NCBI RefSeq assembly: GCF_000243135.2
Contig: NC_019903.1
Coordinates: forward strand, 3,200,001 to 3,264,000
DNA length: 64,000 bases
Direction: 5' to 3'
Source: Desulfitobacterium dichloroeliminans LMG P-21439
GTDB lineage: Bacteria > Bacillota > Desulfitobacteriia > Desulfitobacteriales > Desulfitobacteriaceae
A program made the position numbers and the translations under genes. Positions 45,850-54,787 of the stretch are shown here, piece by piece. The first letter of the stretch is position 1. Each line of letters begins with the position of its first letter. The notes beneath the pieces are model-generated. The model did no database searches. It saw nothing but the letters and a program-made list of their open reading frames with translations, and had not been told where the DNA came from.

Positions 45850-46590
45850 CTACATACCTCCATCAACACGAAAAACCTGCCCTGTGATATAAGATGCTCT
45901 GTCTGAGGCAAGAAACGCTGCAGTATTTGCAATTTCAATTGGTTGCCCGATACGCTTAAGGCAACTGTTCATAACTGTCTCGTTTATCACTTCGTCCGAC
46001 ATACTTTGACCCACCATATCAGTATCTGTTATGCCAGGGGCGATAGCATTTGCCCGAATACCAGAAGCGCCCAGCTCCTCTGCTATTGCTTTTGTTTGAC
46101 AAATTACGGCCGCTTTACTTGCTCCGTAAGCAGCGCGTCCTGCATTTCCATCCAGCGCAGCAGAAGATGCGATATTCACAATACTCCCAGCTTTATGTTT
46201 TAACATCTGTTTAATCACAAATTGTGTAAACAAAAATGGGCCAAAGAAATTAATCTGGAAGGTCTCCTTCATTTTTCCCATGGAAGTCATTTGGAATAAT
46301 GCATTATAAGTAACTCCTGCATTGTTAATCAATGAATCCACCGAAAGCTTATCAGCCGCGATGGTTTTAAATCCAGCTTTGATCTGATTCTCATCAGCAA
46401 TATCGAAGTATATTGGCTTAACCCAAACTCCGTATTTCTGCGCAATCCCAGTAATTTCTGCTTCAAATTCATTATTTTTATTTCTCGCACAAGCCCAGAT
46501 ATTTGCGCCATTCTTTGCAAACACCTCTACCATTGAATGTCCTATTCCGCGATTCGAACCTGTAATGATTACGTTTTTTCCCTTAAGCAT
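45850..46590 (-). CDS. Short-chain dehydrogenase/reductase (FabG-like) 2
   Basis: The protein has 246 residues. TGSNRGIGHSM binds NAD(P). The catalytic Ser is in IVNIASSAALDG, with YGASK supplying Tyr and Lys. The C-terminus TGQVFRVDGGM is classical. It is about half identical to the next gene by eye, so the two are tandem duplicates with perhaps different substrates. In this block it could reduce a 3-oxoacyl-ACP or the ketone formed by the transketolase. Confidence 0.9.
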   Translation of the reverse strand: MLKGKNVIITGSNRGIGHSMVEVFAKNGANIWACARNKNNEFEAEITGIAQKYGVWVKPIYFDIADENQIKAGFKTIAADKLSVDSLINNAGVTYNALFQMTSMGKMKETFQINFFGPFLFTQFVIKQMLKHKAGSIVNIASSAALDGNAGRAAYGASKAAVICQTKAIAEELGASGIRANAIAPGITDTDMVGQSMSDEVINETVMNSCLKRIGQPIEIANTAAFLASDRASYITGQVFRVDGGM

Positions 46591-46604
46591 ATTAATCTTC
46601 CTTT

Positions 46605-47348
46605 CTATCCGATACCACCGTCAACACGGATAACTTGTCCAGTTACAAATGATGATAAATCCGAGGCTAAAAACACTATTGTATTGGCCACTTCCTCATC
46701 AGTTCCTAAGCGTTTAAGCTCACATGGTTGAATCAAACCCGCTTTAACTACATCAGATAGACTTCGCGTCATCGTTGTATCAATAACACCTGGTGCAACT
46801 GCGTTTACACGTATATCTGATGCCGCAAGCTCCTGTGCCATTGTTTTCGTCGCAGAAATCAATGCCCCTTTAGCCGCACTGTAAGCCAGCTGTCCCGCAT
46901 TTCCGTCTAACCCCGCAATTGATGAAATATTGATGACACTCCCTCGTTTATTCCGAGCCATTAGTTTTGTAACGAACTGTGAAATCTGCATCTGTGAGAA
47001 GAAATCTACTTCAAATACGGTTTTCATTATATTCATGCTTGTCATATGGAATAGTGCATTATGTGTCATGCCTGCAATATTGACAAGAGCGTCAATTGGC
47101 TTCTTGTCAGCCATAATCGACTTAAGTCCTAATTTAATAGACTCCGGATCCGTTAAGTCAAAATATATTGGTTTTATCCATACTCCGAACTGTTCGCTCA
47201 ATTGCTGAATTTGCTTTTCTAATTCTGCATCTTCCCTCTGACAGCAAGCCCATATATTGGCACCCTCTTTTGCGAAAACTTCCATTGTTTTATTGCCTAT
47301 TCCGCGTAAGCATCCGGTTATAACCGCATTCTTTCCTTTTAATAACAT
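46605..47348 (-). CDS. Short-chain dehydrogenase/reductase (FabG-like) 1
   Basis: The protein has 247 residues from ATG 47348, eight bases after AAAGGAAG. TGCLRGIGNKT is the cofactor loop, INISSIAGLDG holds the catalytic Ser, YSAAKG the Tyr and Lys, and TGQVIRVDGGIG the C-terminus. Compared with the second SDR, the cofactor loop has a Cys and Leu. It follows luxC after 28 bases and is probably an NADPH-dependent keto reductase. Confidence 0.9.
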   Translation of the reverse strand: MLLKGKNAVITGCLRGIGNKTMEVFAKEGANIWACCQREDAELEKQIQQLSEQFGVWIKPIYFDLTDPESIKLGLKSIMADKKPIDALVNIAGMTHNALFHMTSMNIMKTVFEVDFFSQMQISQFVTKLMARNKRGSVINISSIAGLDGNAGQLAYSAAKGALISATKTMAQELAASDIRVNAVAPGVIDTTMTRSLSDVVKAGLIQPCELKRLGTDEEVANTIVFLASDLSSFVTGQVIRVDGGIG

Positions 47349-47376
47349 AGCTGTTTCTTCCTTTATCTTTTTTCTC

Positions 47377-48549
47377 CTATTTAAAATCAACAATTCTCGA
47401 TAACATCTCCACCACGTTATAGCCATCCCAGATTATTCCGATATCCATCGCAGTACCCACAGGAACAATCCTATCAATACCTCGGAACTTATTTTCTATA
47501 ACAGAGTTTCTAAGTAGGTCAACATCCATTCCGAAGTATGTTAGTGTCTGAAATTTTTCATTAATTAGAGGATACAATTCCTCAAAATTACTTAATGAAT
47601 ATTCATAAAAATATCCACATTTTCCTCTACATACTGTGAAGTCTTGTGGTAATGCATTAATTTCGATTCTGTAAAGAAGGTTATCTTGTTGCATACAACC
47701 AGACATTTTCTCAATATCTATAGCATCTTCACAAAGCTGAACGTATTTATCAACTGCAGATGCAGGTTGGACTATGTATTTCTGTTCGGCAACTTTATAT
47801 ACAGCCTCCCAAAACCTCGTTCTGGCTTCTTTTTTATCATTTATCCAAAATACAGTTTGCGGAGATGAGCAGGCATTTTGATCCATCAGAAAGGTATCAT
47901 TATAAAACCCCTCGGCTAGTTTCTTTATCGCAATATCATCCGCGGCTAATACTTTTTCTCCATTAATTATACAAACTGAATACCTGTCTGCAAAAGAAAT
48001 ATCAACACAGCGCGGTTTTGCAGGCATCGACCGTATTGCTTCAATAGTATTGTCTCCACCCCATATTATGCGAGCATCTGCCTCTGCGCTGAACATTTTA
48101 GTTGCGTCATGACCGGAAGGATATTGTACAAAAGCGTTTCTTTTAAACAAATCGGGAAAAGAAGCTAAAGTGCTTTCTATGGCTTGACAAATGATATCTA
48201 CTTGCGGAAAATATTTTGATGGTATACGAACAATATTTGCATTTCCAGCTAGGAGTGAAAACAAAAAAGAAAATGCAAAGTTTACAGGGACATTTGCTGG
48301 CGCGATGTGAAAAGCGAGACCGCGACCTAGCCGAGATAGTTTGCCCTGATAAAGTTTCTTCATCCTCACTACATTTGATCTTCGACACCAAAAAGCTAGC
48401 GATATTACATCCGGATACATCTTTGCTTTTTTGTCATTCATCAGATATTCTGACAAAACCTCCATAAAAGAACAAACTATATCATCGTACGGACGCATAG
48501 GTATATTACAAACGTCATTAGTACCCGCTATTAGTTTAACGCCGTTCAT
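47377..48549 (-). CDS. Acyl-CoA/acyl-protein reductase (LuxC-like)
   Basis: The protein has 390 residues. LuxC features are visible: GRGLAFHIAPANVPVNFAFS (NADPH and acyl site), GGDNTIEAIRSMP, and the catalytic Cys in DQNACSSPQ at about 225. LuxC reduces an acyl group, delivered as a thioester by LuxE, to an aldehyde. It overlaps the luxE-like gene by 14 bases. No luciferase genes are present, so this is not bioluminescence. The aldehyde probably feeds a glycan or related product made by the neighbouring SDR and transketolase genes. Confidence 0.88.
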   Translation of the reverse strand: MNGVKLIAGTNDVCNIPMRPYDDIVCSFMEVLSEYLMNDKKAKMYPDVISLAFWCRRSNVVRMKKLYQGKLSRLGRGLAFHIAPANVPVNFAFSFLFSLLAGNANIVRIPSKYFPQVDIICQAIESTLASFPDLFKRNAFVQYPSGHDATKMFSAEADARIIWGGDNTIEAIRSMPAKPRCVDISFADRYSVCIINGEKVLAADDIAIKKLAEGFYNDTFLMDQNACSSPQTVFWINDKKEARTRFWEAVYKVAEQKYIVQPASAVDKYVQLCEDAIDIEKMSGCMQQDNLLYRIEINALPQDFTVCRGKCGYFYEYSLSNFEELYPLINEKFQTLTYFGMDVDLLRNSVIENKFRGIDRIVPVGTAMDIGIIWDGYNVVEMLSRIVDFK

Positions 48550-49579
48550 AAGTATCGCTGCACCCCCTTATTTCTGCTCCCTTAACTCTCCCATAAATCC
48601 GAAAATATTTACCCTTACGTCCACACGGACAATCGTCTATTCCTAAAATCTCTCCCTCATCTTCTGTCAGCAAAACGTGTCCAGGATAACTCGTGGGTAG
48701 CAACGAGTTACATTGAATCAAACCTTTACCGCTTTCTTTCACTGAGAAATCCTTTGGGTCAAGTATGTTGACATCAGAAAATATCGAAGCGTGAAGATGA
48801 CCTTGCTCACATTCCATGAAAATTGAACCAGTTTGCTCAACCATTCCATAATAATTAAATATATGATCAATTCCGGTAATTGAACTAATTTCATTTTTGA
48901 ATGTATCATTATCTACTGCTAAATCGATTAATTTCTTCCATCCACCGCCATGAATCATCAATCCATCCATTGCTAAAGAAATATTCCTTTCCTTTAACGC
49001 CAAGTAGAAATACTCCCAAATCATAAACGTAAATCCAAATAACAATATTTTTTCCCCTGAATGTTTTTCGCAAAACGCTTCGATTACTGGCAGATTCAAC
49101 TCCATATTTTCATCTAATGCATAAGTAACATCCCTGCCCATCATGGAAAAACCCAATATTCCCGCTCCTCTGGCTGAAAACATATTTCTGTTTTTAAGCA
49201 CAGCACACGAATCAATGACTAACATAGGCATTCGTACTTTACCCGTGAAATCTGTAACGATCTTTGACAGTGCTTTCGACTGTCTAGCTGATGTTGCTCT
49301 ATCCAAAAATATCTTCGACACTGCCTGACCGCTAGTCCCAGAGGAAGTCATCGTTTTAATTACTTCCTCTTTTTTTATACTCAGTAAATCATATTTTTTA
49401 AAAAGTCGTACAGGTAGAGCTGCCCCCATACCTAAAACAGCGGATAGCTTCCTGTACTCTTCACAATTTTCACTATGATGCTTGGATAACTTTATAATTA
49501 CTTGATTATACAATCTATCCTTCTCTGCTTGAGCTAGTGAAAATGGAGGTATTAAAAACAATGCATCATAATCAATCAT
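48536..49579 (-). CDS. Acyl-protein synthetase (LuxE-like)
   Basis: The protein has 347 residues. The adenylate-forming motif TSSGTSGQA lies at about 78-86. The acyl-binding region DHIFNYYGMVEQTGSIFMEC and the Cys-rich end IDDCPCGRKGKYFRIYGRVK match the LuxE family. LuxE makes an acyl-AMP, then carries the acyl group on a Cys and passes it to LuxC. The gene lies seven bases after the AMP-ligase gene. Substrate length cannot be told from the sequence. Confidence 0.85.
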   Translation of the reverse strand: MIDYDALFLIPPFSLAQAEKDRLYNQVIIKLSKHHSENCEEYRKLSAVLGMGAALPVRLFKKYDLLSIKKEEVIKTMTSSGTSGQAVSKIFLDRATSARQSKALSKIVTDFTGKVRMPMLVIDSCAVLKNRNMFSARGAGILGFSMMGRDVTYALDENMELNLPVIEAFCEKHSGEKILLFGFTFMIWEYFYLALKERNISLAMDGLMIHGGGWKKLIDLAVDNDTFKNEISSITGIDHIFNYYGMVEQTGSIFMECEQGHLHASIFSDVNILDPKDFSVKESGKGLIQCNSLLPTSYPGHVLLTEDEGEILGIDDCPCGRKGKYFRIYGRVKGAEIRGCSDTYERR

Positions 49580-49585
49580 ACCTAA

Positions 49586-50968
49586 TCACCTCAATTCCGC
49601 ATACAATATTTTACCAGCCTCGTTTCGCGGAATTTTCTCTGCTTTACAAACCTCAAACGCACTTCTGTTCAGACCTGTCAGATTTGCAATCAATTTAAAT
49701 ACAGTGTCTGGTTGCCCATTTTCAAGATAAATCTTCATTAGGTCGTCTTTGCCTGTGCAAGCAACAATAAACCCATGCTTTTTCAGAAGACTTTCTATTT
49801 CGTCCAAATTCACTCGGTTGCCAAATATTTTTAAAAAACGCTTTTTCCGACCTACAATATAATAAAAACCATCTGTATCTTTCATGGCCATGTCCCCAGT
49901 TTTAAGAACACCGCCATTTCCATCTTCCTTAGCTAGATCCTCTTTGCAGGTAGCGTAACCCATTGTTACATTATCCCCATGATAAACTAATTCGCCTACT
50001 ATGTTCGGTTCTGTAATTGTTCCACCATTTTCATCCTCAAGCCAGAACTCTCCACCAGGAATTGCTATACCTATACTTCCAGCTTTACTAATTGCGTACT
50101 CTCTAGGAACATACGACATACGAGCTGTGGCCTCAGTCTGTCCATACATAACAACAAAGTCAATGCCCTTTTCTGAGCAAGCAGTGGCAAACTCTAAATG
50201 CCTCTCCTTGCCCAACTTACCTCCTGCTTGGGTTAGAACCTTTAAGTCAGGCAAATTCATTTTAGAAAACCTTAGTTTCTTAAGAATTTCATAGGTATAT
50301 GGCACGCCACCAAATGTGGTAGCACACTTCTCCTTAAGCAATTTCCAAAACGATTTTTCCATTAGAGTGGCATCGGTCAAGATTATTGATGCCCCCCTTA
50401 GTAAATGGCTGTTAATAATGGATAGTCCATACGTATAACTCATCGGGAGCGTAGTGATTGGTCTATCCTCGCCACTAATATTCAAGTATTGAGCAATTGA
50501 CTCGGCATTGCTATTTATATTGCAATAAGATTGACGCACCAGTTTAGGGCTCCCAGTACTACCTGAAGTTGTAAGCAGCAAAGCTAAATCCAGATTGATT
50601 TCAACTTCCTGCTGGTACTCCGTTTTAAATAAGGCATAATTCTTATACTCATAACATATTATTCCAGCACAAAACCCTTTGGGTGCCCATACATAGTGCG
50701 GCTCATAATTATATAATAGGTTCTTAAATAGCTCTGTATTAATTCCATGGTTAATCAACACGGGCACAACTCTCATCTGCAAAAAAGCGATATACCCTGT
50801 TATTGATTCAACATTATTATTACAGACGCAAAATACCAAACACCTTTCGTTTATCTGTTCTTGCAATTTACAAACTTCATTCTGTAGCTGTGCATAGCTT
50901 AGGCAATCTTGCTCACTAATTAGTGCTGTTGTTTCTCCAAAACTTTTGAGCATATCATAAAATGCCAC
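49586..50968 (-). CDS. AMP-dependent acyl ligase (acyl-ACP synthetase-like)
   Basis: The protein has 460 residues. P-loop LLTTSGSTGSPKLV is at about 131-144. AMP-site VMYGQTEATARM, GELVYHGDNVTMGY and KTGDMAMKDTDGFYYIVGRK follow, and the C-terminal Lys is in RNEAGKILYAEL. All adenylation motifs are present. It should activate a carboxylic acid as its adenylate and load it on the acyl carrier protein encoded immediately upstream. The gap to the ACP is two bases. The acid is unknown. Confidence 0.9.
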   Translation of the reverse strand: MAFYDMLKSFGETTALISEQDCLSYAQLQNEVCKLQEQINERCLVFCVCNNNVESITGYIAFLQMRVVPVLINHGINTELFKNLLYNYEPHYVWAPKGFCAGIICYEYKNYALFKTEYQQEVEINLDLALLLTTSGSTGSPKLVRQSYCNINSNAESIAQYLNISGEDRPITTLPMSYTYGLSIINSHLLRGASIILTDATLMEKSFWKLLKEKCATTFGGVPYTYEILKKLRFSKMNLPDLKVLTQAGGKLGKERHLEFATACSEKGIDFVVMYGQTEATARMSYVPREYAISKAGSIGIAIPGGEFWLEDENGGTITEPNIVGELVYHGDNVTMGYATCKEDLAKEDGNGGVLKTGDMAMKDTDGFYYIVGRKKRFLKIFGNRVNLDEIESLLKKHGFIVACTGKDDLMKIYLENGQPDTVFKLIANLTGLNRSAFEVCKAEKIPRNEAGKILYAELR

Positions 50969-50970
50969 TA

Positions 50971-51210
50971 TTACAACTCCACTTCATATTTTTTCATTAT
51001 TTCTTTACCCTTTTCATATGAACTAAAATCAATTATATCATCCGTATCCATCATAATATCATATGTGTCCTCAAGCTCGGCAATCAGCTGCATATGTCCC
51101 ACGGAATCCCATGTATTAACAGACTGATAAACCAACTCACTATTTAATTGTTCTTCACTTACCTCAAATACCTCTATGAACGCTGAATTGTACTTTTCTA
51201 GATTTGTCAT
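50971..51210 (-). CDS. Acyl carrier protein
   Basis: The protein has 79 residues from ATG 51210, eight bases after GGAGG. The phosphopantetheine attachment site is DSVGHMQ, with Ser at residue 36, in the usual place before a helix. The acidic helix LIAELEDTYDIMMDTDDI is typical. It is a dedicated carrier, not the fatty-acid synthase ACP, since its neighbours are ligase, LuxE and LuxC genes. It begins the block after the MBL hydrolase gene. Confidence 0.92.
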   Translation of the reverse strand: MTNLEKYNSAFIEVFEVSEEQLNSELVYQSVNTWDSVGHMQLIAELEDTYDIMMDTDDIIDFSSYEKGKEIMKKYEVEL

Positions 51211-51286
51211 AATAAGTTCCTCCAATAATTTTGTTTATAATTAAAGCAACATTTCACTGCTTTAAACCCCAAGTATTTTCATGATA

Positions 51287-51937
51287 TTATATCCAGTACT
51301 TATATTCTTTCAGCCTAAATTGATCATAATGCCCTGGATACACAATAGCTTCGGAAGGTAACTTCTTTAACAAAGGAAATGTGATATCCTTCAATTCTGT
51401 TTCGCTTCCTCCACGAAAACGTGTATAAGTTTTGCTCTCAAGAAACAAAGTGTCTCCAGAAAACAACATTTTTTCATCAACAACAATACAAATGCTTCCT
51501 TTCGAATGCCCTGGCGTTTCTATCAGATCTACCACATGATCTTGCCAATGAAAGTGTTTCTTCTTCTTAAATGTGAAATCCGCATGGCAAATATAATCCG
51601 CTATTTCACCAATGCTAATACCTTTTTCCATACTTTGGATTGTACAAAAAGCATCAAAATGTCGTGATTGGTTTAATCTTGGGTCACAAATACGTTGTCC
51701 ACATTCTCCACTACAAACTATAGGACATCCAAAATGATCCCGTAAATCGTTAGCTCCACTGATATGGTCATAATGTTCATGGGTTAGAATCAGATAATCT
51801 ACCGAATCCGCCGCTTTCTCGATTTTATTGATAACCTCTGCAGATGAGTATGGATCAATTACAATCATCCTTCGATTTTCAAGAATAAAATACATATTTG
51901 AGTGAAGTAATGGTGTCCTAACGTTCATAACCTGCAT
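51287..51937 (-). CDS. MBL-fold metal-dependent hydrolase
   Basis: The protein has 216 residues. The metal site THEHYDH at 52-58 supplies three His and one Asp. ETPGHSKGSICI and PGHYD give the next ligands. It resembles glyoxalase-II type thioesterases. In this locus it could release an acyl chain from the carrier protein or CoA, which is an inference from position. Its start overlaps the end of the glycosyltransferase gene by 20 bases. Confidence 0.85.
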   Translation of the reverse strand: MQVMNVRTPLLHSNMYFILENRRMIVIDPYSSAEVINKIEKAADSVDYLILTHEHYDHISGANDLRDHFGCPIVCSGECGQRICDPRLNQSRHFDAFCTIQSMEKGISIGEIADYICHADFTFKKKKHFHWQDHVVDLIETPGHSKGSICIVVDEKMLFSGDTLFLESKTYTRFRGGSETELKDITFPLLKKLPSEAIVYPGHYDQFRLKEYKYWI

Positions 51938-53026
51938 TAGATTCTACTCCTTCTAAGCTTCTTACAGTATTGCTAACCATTTCTTGAAGTTCACGAATAG
52001 AGTTTGGAATCATAACCCGTTTTTTATCCTTATAAATTGACATTAAGTCACTCGCATACCGCTCTGTCTTCCACTCTCCATTTTGATGATAATACTGATA
52101 TAATCTAAATGTAAAAATCACAAATGGTTCTTTCCCATACATAAATTTAGGATTTAATGCAATTGAAGAATTTCTTAGAATAAATATTTTCTTATTAAGT
52201 TCCATTTGTTCATAATTACTTTCAAAAAGATAGTTTTCATTATCGACGTAAATTCCTTCTAGCTCGAATTCCTGTAGTTTTTTGGGATCTTGTTTAATCA
52301 TAGTAGGATGAGGTTTAACTATGAGTTTTCTTGCGCCAACAGCTTCAATTATCGCGCTTAAAATTTCGTAAGTTTTGTCGTAATTATCCTCATAACCTTT
52401 TAATCTGCCTGGCGGGAAAAATAACACGTTTCGCTTATTATACCAAACGCTATGAACATCTTCTATACCTTTGCCTACTGATTCTAACAATTGTTGACAA
52501 ATTTCATTTTCATTTATTCTCTTCATGCCATGAGTAACAAGTTTAGGCATAACATGATTTAATTGCGGAGCATATAAATGTATACCCTTCACTAACCTTT
52601 TATAATTATATTTAAATTTACCTTGACAGAAAAATCGTATCAGGCTCTGTTTCACACCTTCATGTTGCCCATAACGAAATAAATAATTCTCTTCATTAAA
52701 ATAACTAATTGTACCTTCGTCATAAAACTCAACAATTAGCCTTGGATTTTTCCTATAAAAATAGTCAATAAGATATAGCGAATCAGTAAAAAAACTACCA
52801 GTCAGGAATATAGAATAATTAGCTTCGCCCTGCAATAAATTATCTAACGTTCGGTTATAATACTTCTTTCTTGCAATTGAAAAGAACAGCATACGTAAAT
52901 TGGGGATCCTACCAAACTTGAGTGACTTATAGTTAATTTGTGGAAGTTCAAGAAAATATATATTCCTATATAATCCACTTTTCTTTATACCACTAATAAA
53001 CTTGCTTGAAATACGTTCAGAGCTTC
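51918..53026 (-). pseudogene. KPHP-type glycosyltransferase, C-terminal part, split by IS1380
   Basis: The frame extends upstream of the internal ATG 52892, through RSSERISSKFISGIKKSG, to 53026, where the IS1380 element's target repeat begins. Joined with 54689-54785 (minus one TAATA) it gives 401 residues in frame. The rejoined protein aligns along its whole length with the paralogue at 54.8-56.0 kb. The signature KLIVKPHPT with ILRNSSIALNPKFMYGKEPF suggests a GT-B enzyme of the polysialyltransferase or GT52 type. The fragment from 52892 could still be made. Confidence 0.88.
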
Positions 53027-53031
53027 TAATA

Positions 53032-54688
53032 CCTAGATTCTACGTCAGTACTTCAAAAAGCATAATCAAAGCCTTGATAAATATGCGTTCCTTCGAAATT
53101 CAGCTTTCACCCATTGGGTGAAAGAAAAGTGCTCAAAAATATGTTAAATTATCAGCTTTTATGACTCGATATATGGTAAAATAATAGTAAGAAAAGTAGT
53201 AAAAAGGGGTTCTAATTATGATTAATAAAATTGATTTCAAAGCTAAGAATCTAACATCAAATGCAGGTCTTTTTCTGCTCCTTGAGAATGCAAAAAGCAA
53301 TGGGATTTTTGATTTTATTGAAAATGACCTCGTATTTGATAATGACTCAACAAATAAAATCAAGATGAATCATATAAAGACCATGCTCTGCGGTCACTTC
53401 ATTGGCATTGATAAGTTAGAACGTCTAAAGCTACTTCAAAATGATCCCCTCGTCAACGAGTTTGATATTTCCGTAAAAGAACCTGAAACAGTGTCACGGT
53501 TTCTAGGAAACTTCAACTTCAAGACAACCCAAATGTTTAGAGACATTAATTTTAAAGTCTTTAAAAAACTGCTCACTAAAAGTAAATTGACATCCATTAC
53601 GATTGATATTGATAGTAGTGTAATTAACGTAGAAGGTCATCAAGAAGGTGCGTCAAAAGGATATAATCCTAAGAAACTGGGAAACCGATGCTACAATATC
53701 CAATTTGCATTTTGCGACGAATTAAAAGCATATGTTACCGGATTTGTAAGAAGTGGCAATACTTACACTGCAAACGGTGCTGCGGAAATGATCAAAGAAA
53801 TTGTTGCTAACATCAAATCAGACGATTTAGAAATTTTATTTCGAATGGATAGTGGCTACTTTGATGAAAAAATTATCGAAACGATAGAATCTCTTGGATG
53901 CAAATATTTAATTAAAGCCAAAAGTTATTCTACACTCACCTCACAAGCAACGAATTCATCAATTGTATTCGTTAAAGGAGAAGAAGGTAGAGAAACTACA
54001 GAACTGTATACAAAATTAGTTAAATGGGAAAAAGACAGAAGATTTGTCGTATCTCGCGTACTGAAACCAGAAAAAGAAAGAGCACAATTATCACTTTTAG
54101 AAGGTTCCGAATACGACTACTTTTTCTTTGTAACAAAATACTACCTTGCTTTCTGAAAAAGTAGTTATATACTATGAAAAGCGTGGTAATGCTGAAAACT
54201 ATATCAAAGAAGCCAAATACGACATGGCGGTGGGTCATCTCTTGCTAAAGTCATTTTGGGCGAATGAAGCCGTGTTTCAAATGATGATGCTTTCATATAA
54301 CCTATTTTTGTTGTTCAAGTTTGATTCCTTGGACTCTTCAGAATACAGACAGCAAATAAAGACCTTTCGTTTGAAGTATGTATTTCTTGCAGCAAAAATA
54401 ATCAAAACCGCAAGATATGTAATCATGAAGTTGTCGGAAAACTATCCGTACAAGGGAGTGTATGAAAAATGTCTGGTATAATAAGAATATCATCAATAAA
54501 ATTGAGTGTTGCTCTGTGGATAACTTGCAGAGTTTATTAAGTATCATTGCAGCAAAGATGAAATCAATGATTTATCAAAAATGATTGAAAGGTGGTTGTA
54601 AATAATGTTACAATGTGTGAGAAGCAGTCTAAATTCTTCGTGAAATAGTGATTTTTGAAGCTAATAAAAAACACACGTGGAATTTAGG
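53032..54688 (+). mobile_element. IS1380-type insertion sequence in a glycosyltransferase gene
   Basis: The element is 1657 bp. The left end starts CCTAGATTCTACGT and the right end, read inward, CCTAAATTCCACGT. It is flanked by the 5-bp repeat TAATA (53027-53031 and 54689-54693). It contains one transposase gene with a frameshift. It is inserted on the plus strand in an otherwise all-minus locus. Confidence 0.88.
53218..54481 (+). pseudogene. IS1380 family transposase, frameshifted
   Basis: The first 305 or so codons hold the DDE domain: TSITIDIDSSVINVEGHQEG with the first Asp and LFRMDSGYF with the second. At about 54135 an extra A in an AAAA run shifts the frame and stops it at 54156. The correct continuation TLLSEKVVIYYEKRGNAENY, which holds the catalytic Glu, runs from about 54134 to 54481. 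The element is therefore probably unable to move by itself unless frameshifting occurs. Confidence 0.88.
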
Positions 54689-54785
54689 TAATAAATAAAT
54701 CAGCAGTCTCATTCGGATATGTATTTACACGAATATTCGTGACATTTAGCAACATAAGTTCCGTCCACGCGTAACAAGCAATCAT
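54689..54785 (-). pseudogene. KPHP-type glycosyltransferase, N-terminal part
   Basis: ATG 54785 follows GGAGGTATAATA and reads MIACYAWTELMLLN, ending in TADLFI at the IS1380 target repeat. The paralogue begins MIVCYGWTNTQLIN. The fragment is too short to be functional. The region 54482-54688 before it is the right end of the IS and holds no gene. Confidence 0.85.
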
Positions 54786-54787
54786 TA

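Noticed and set aside
47377-49579. Bioluminescence operon (luxC/luxE)
   Set aside because: No luxA, luxB or luxD is present, and the neighbours are glycan and transketolase genes.
54130-54160. Programmed frameshifting in the IS1380 transposase
   Set aside because: The family normally has a single open frame; the AAAA run lacks a classic slippery heptamer, so a simple indel is more likely.
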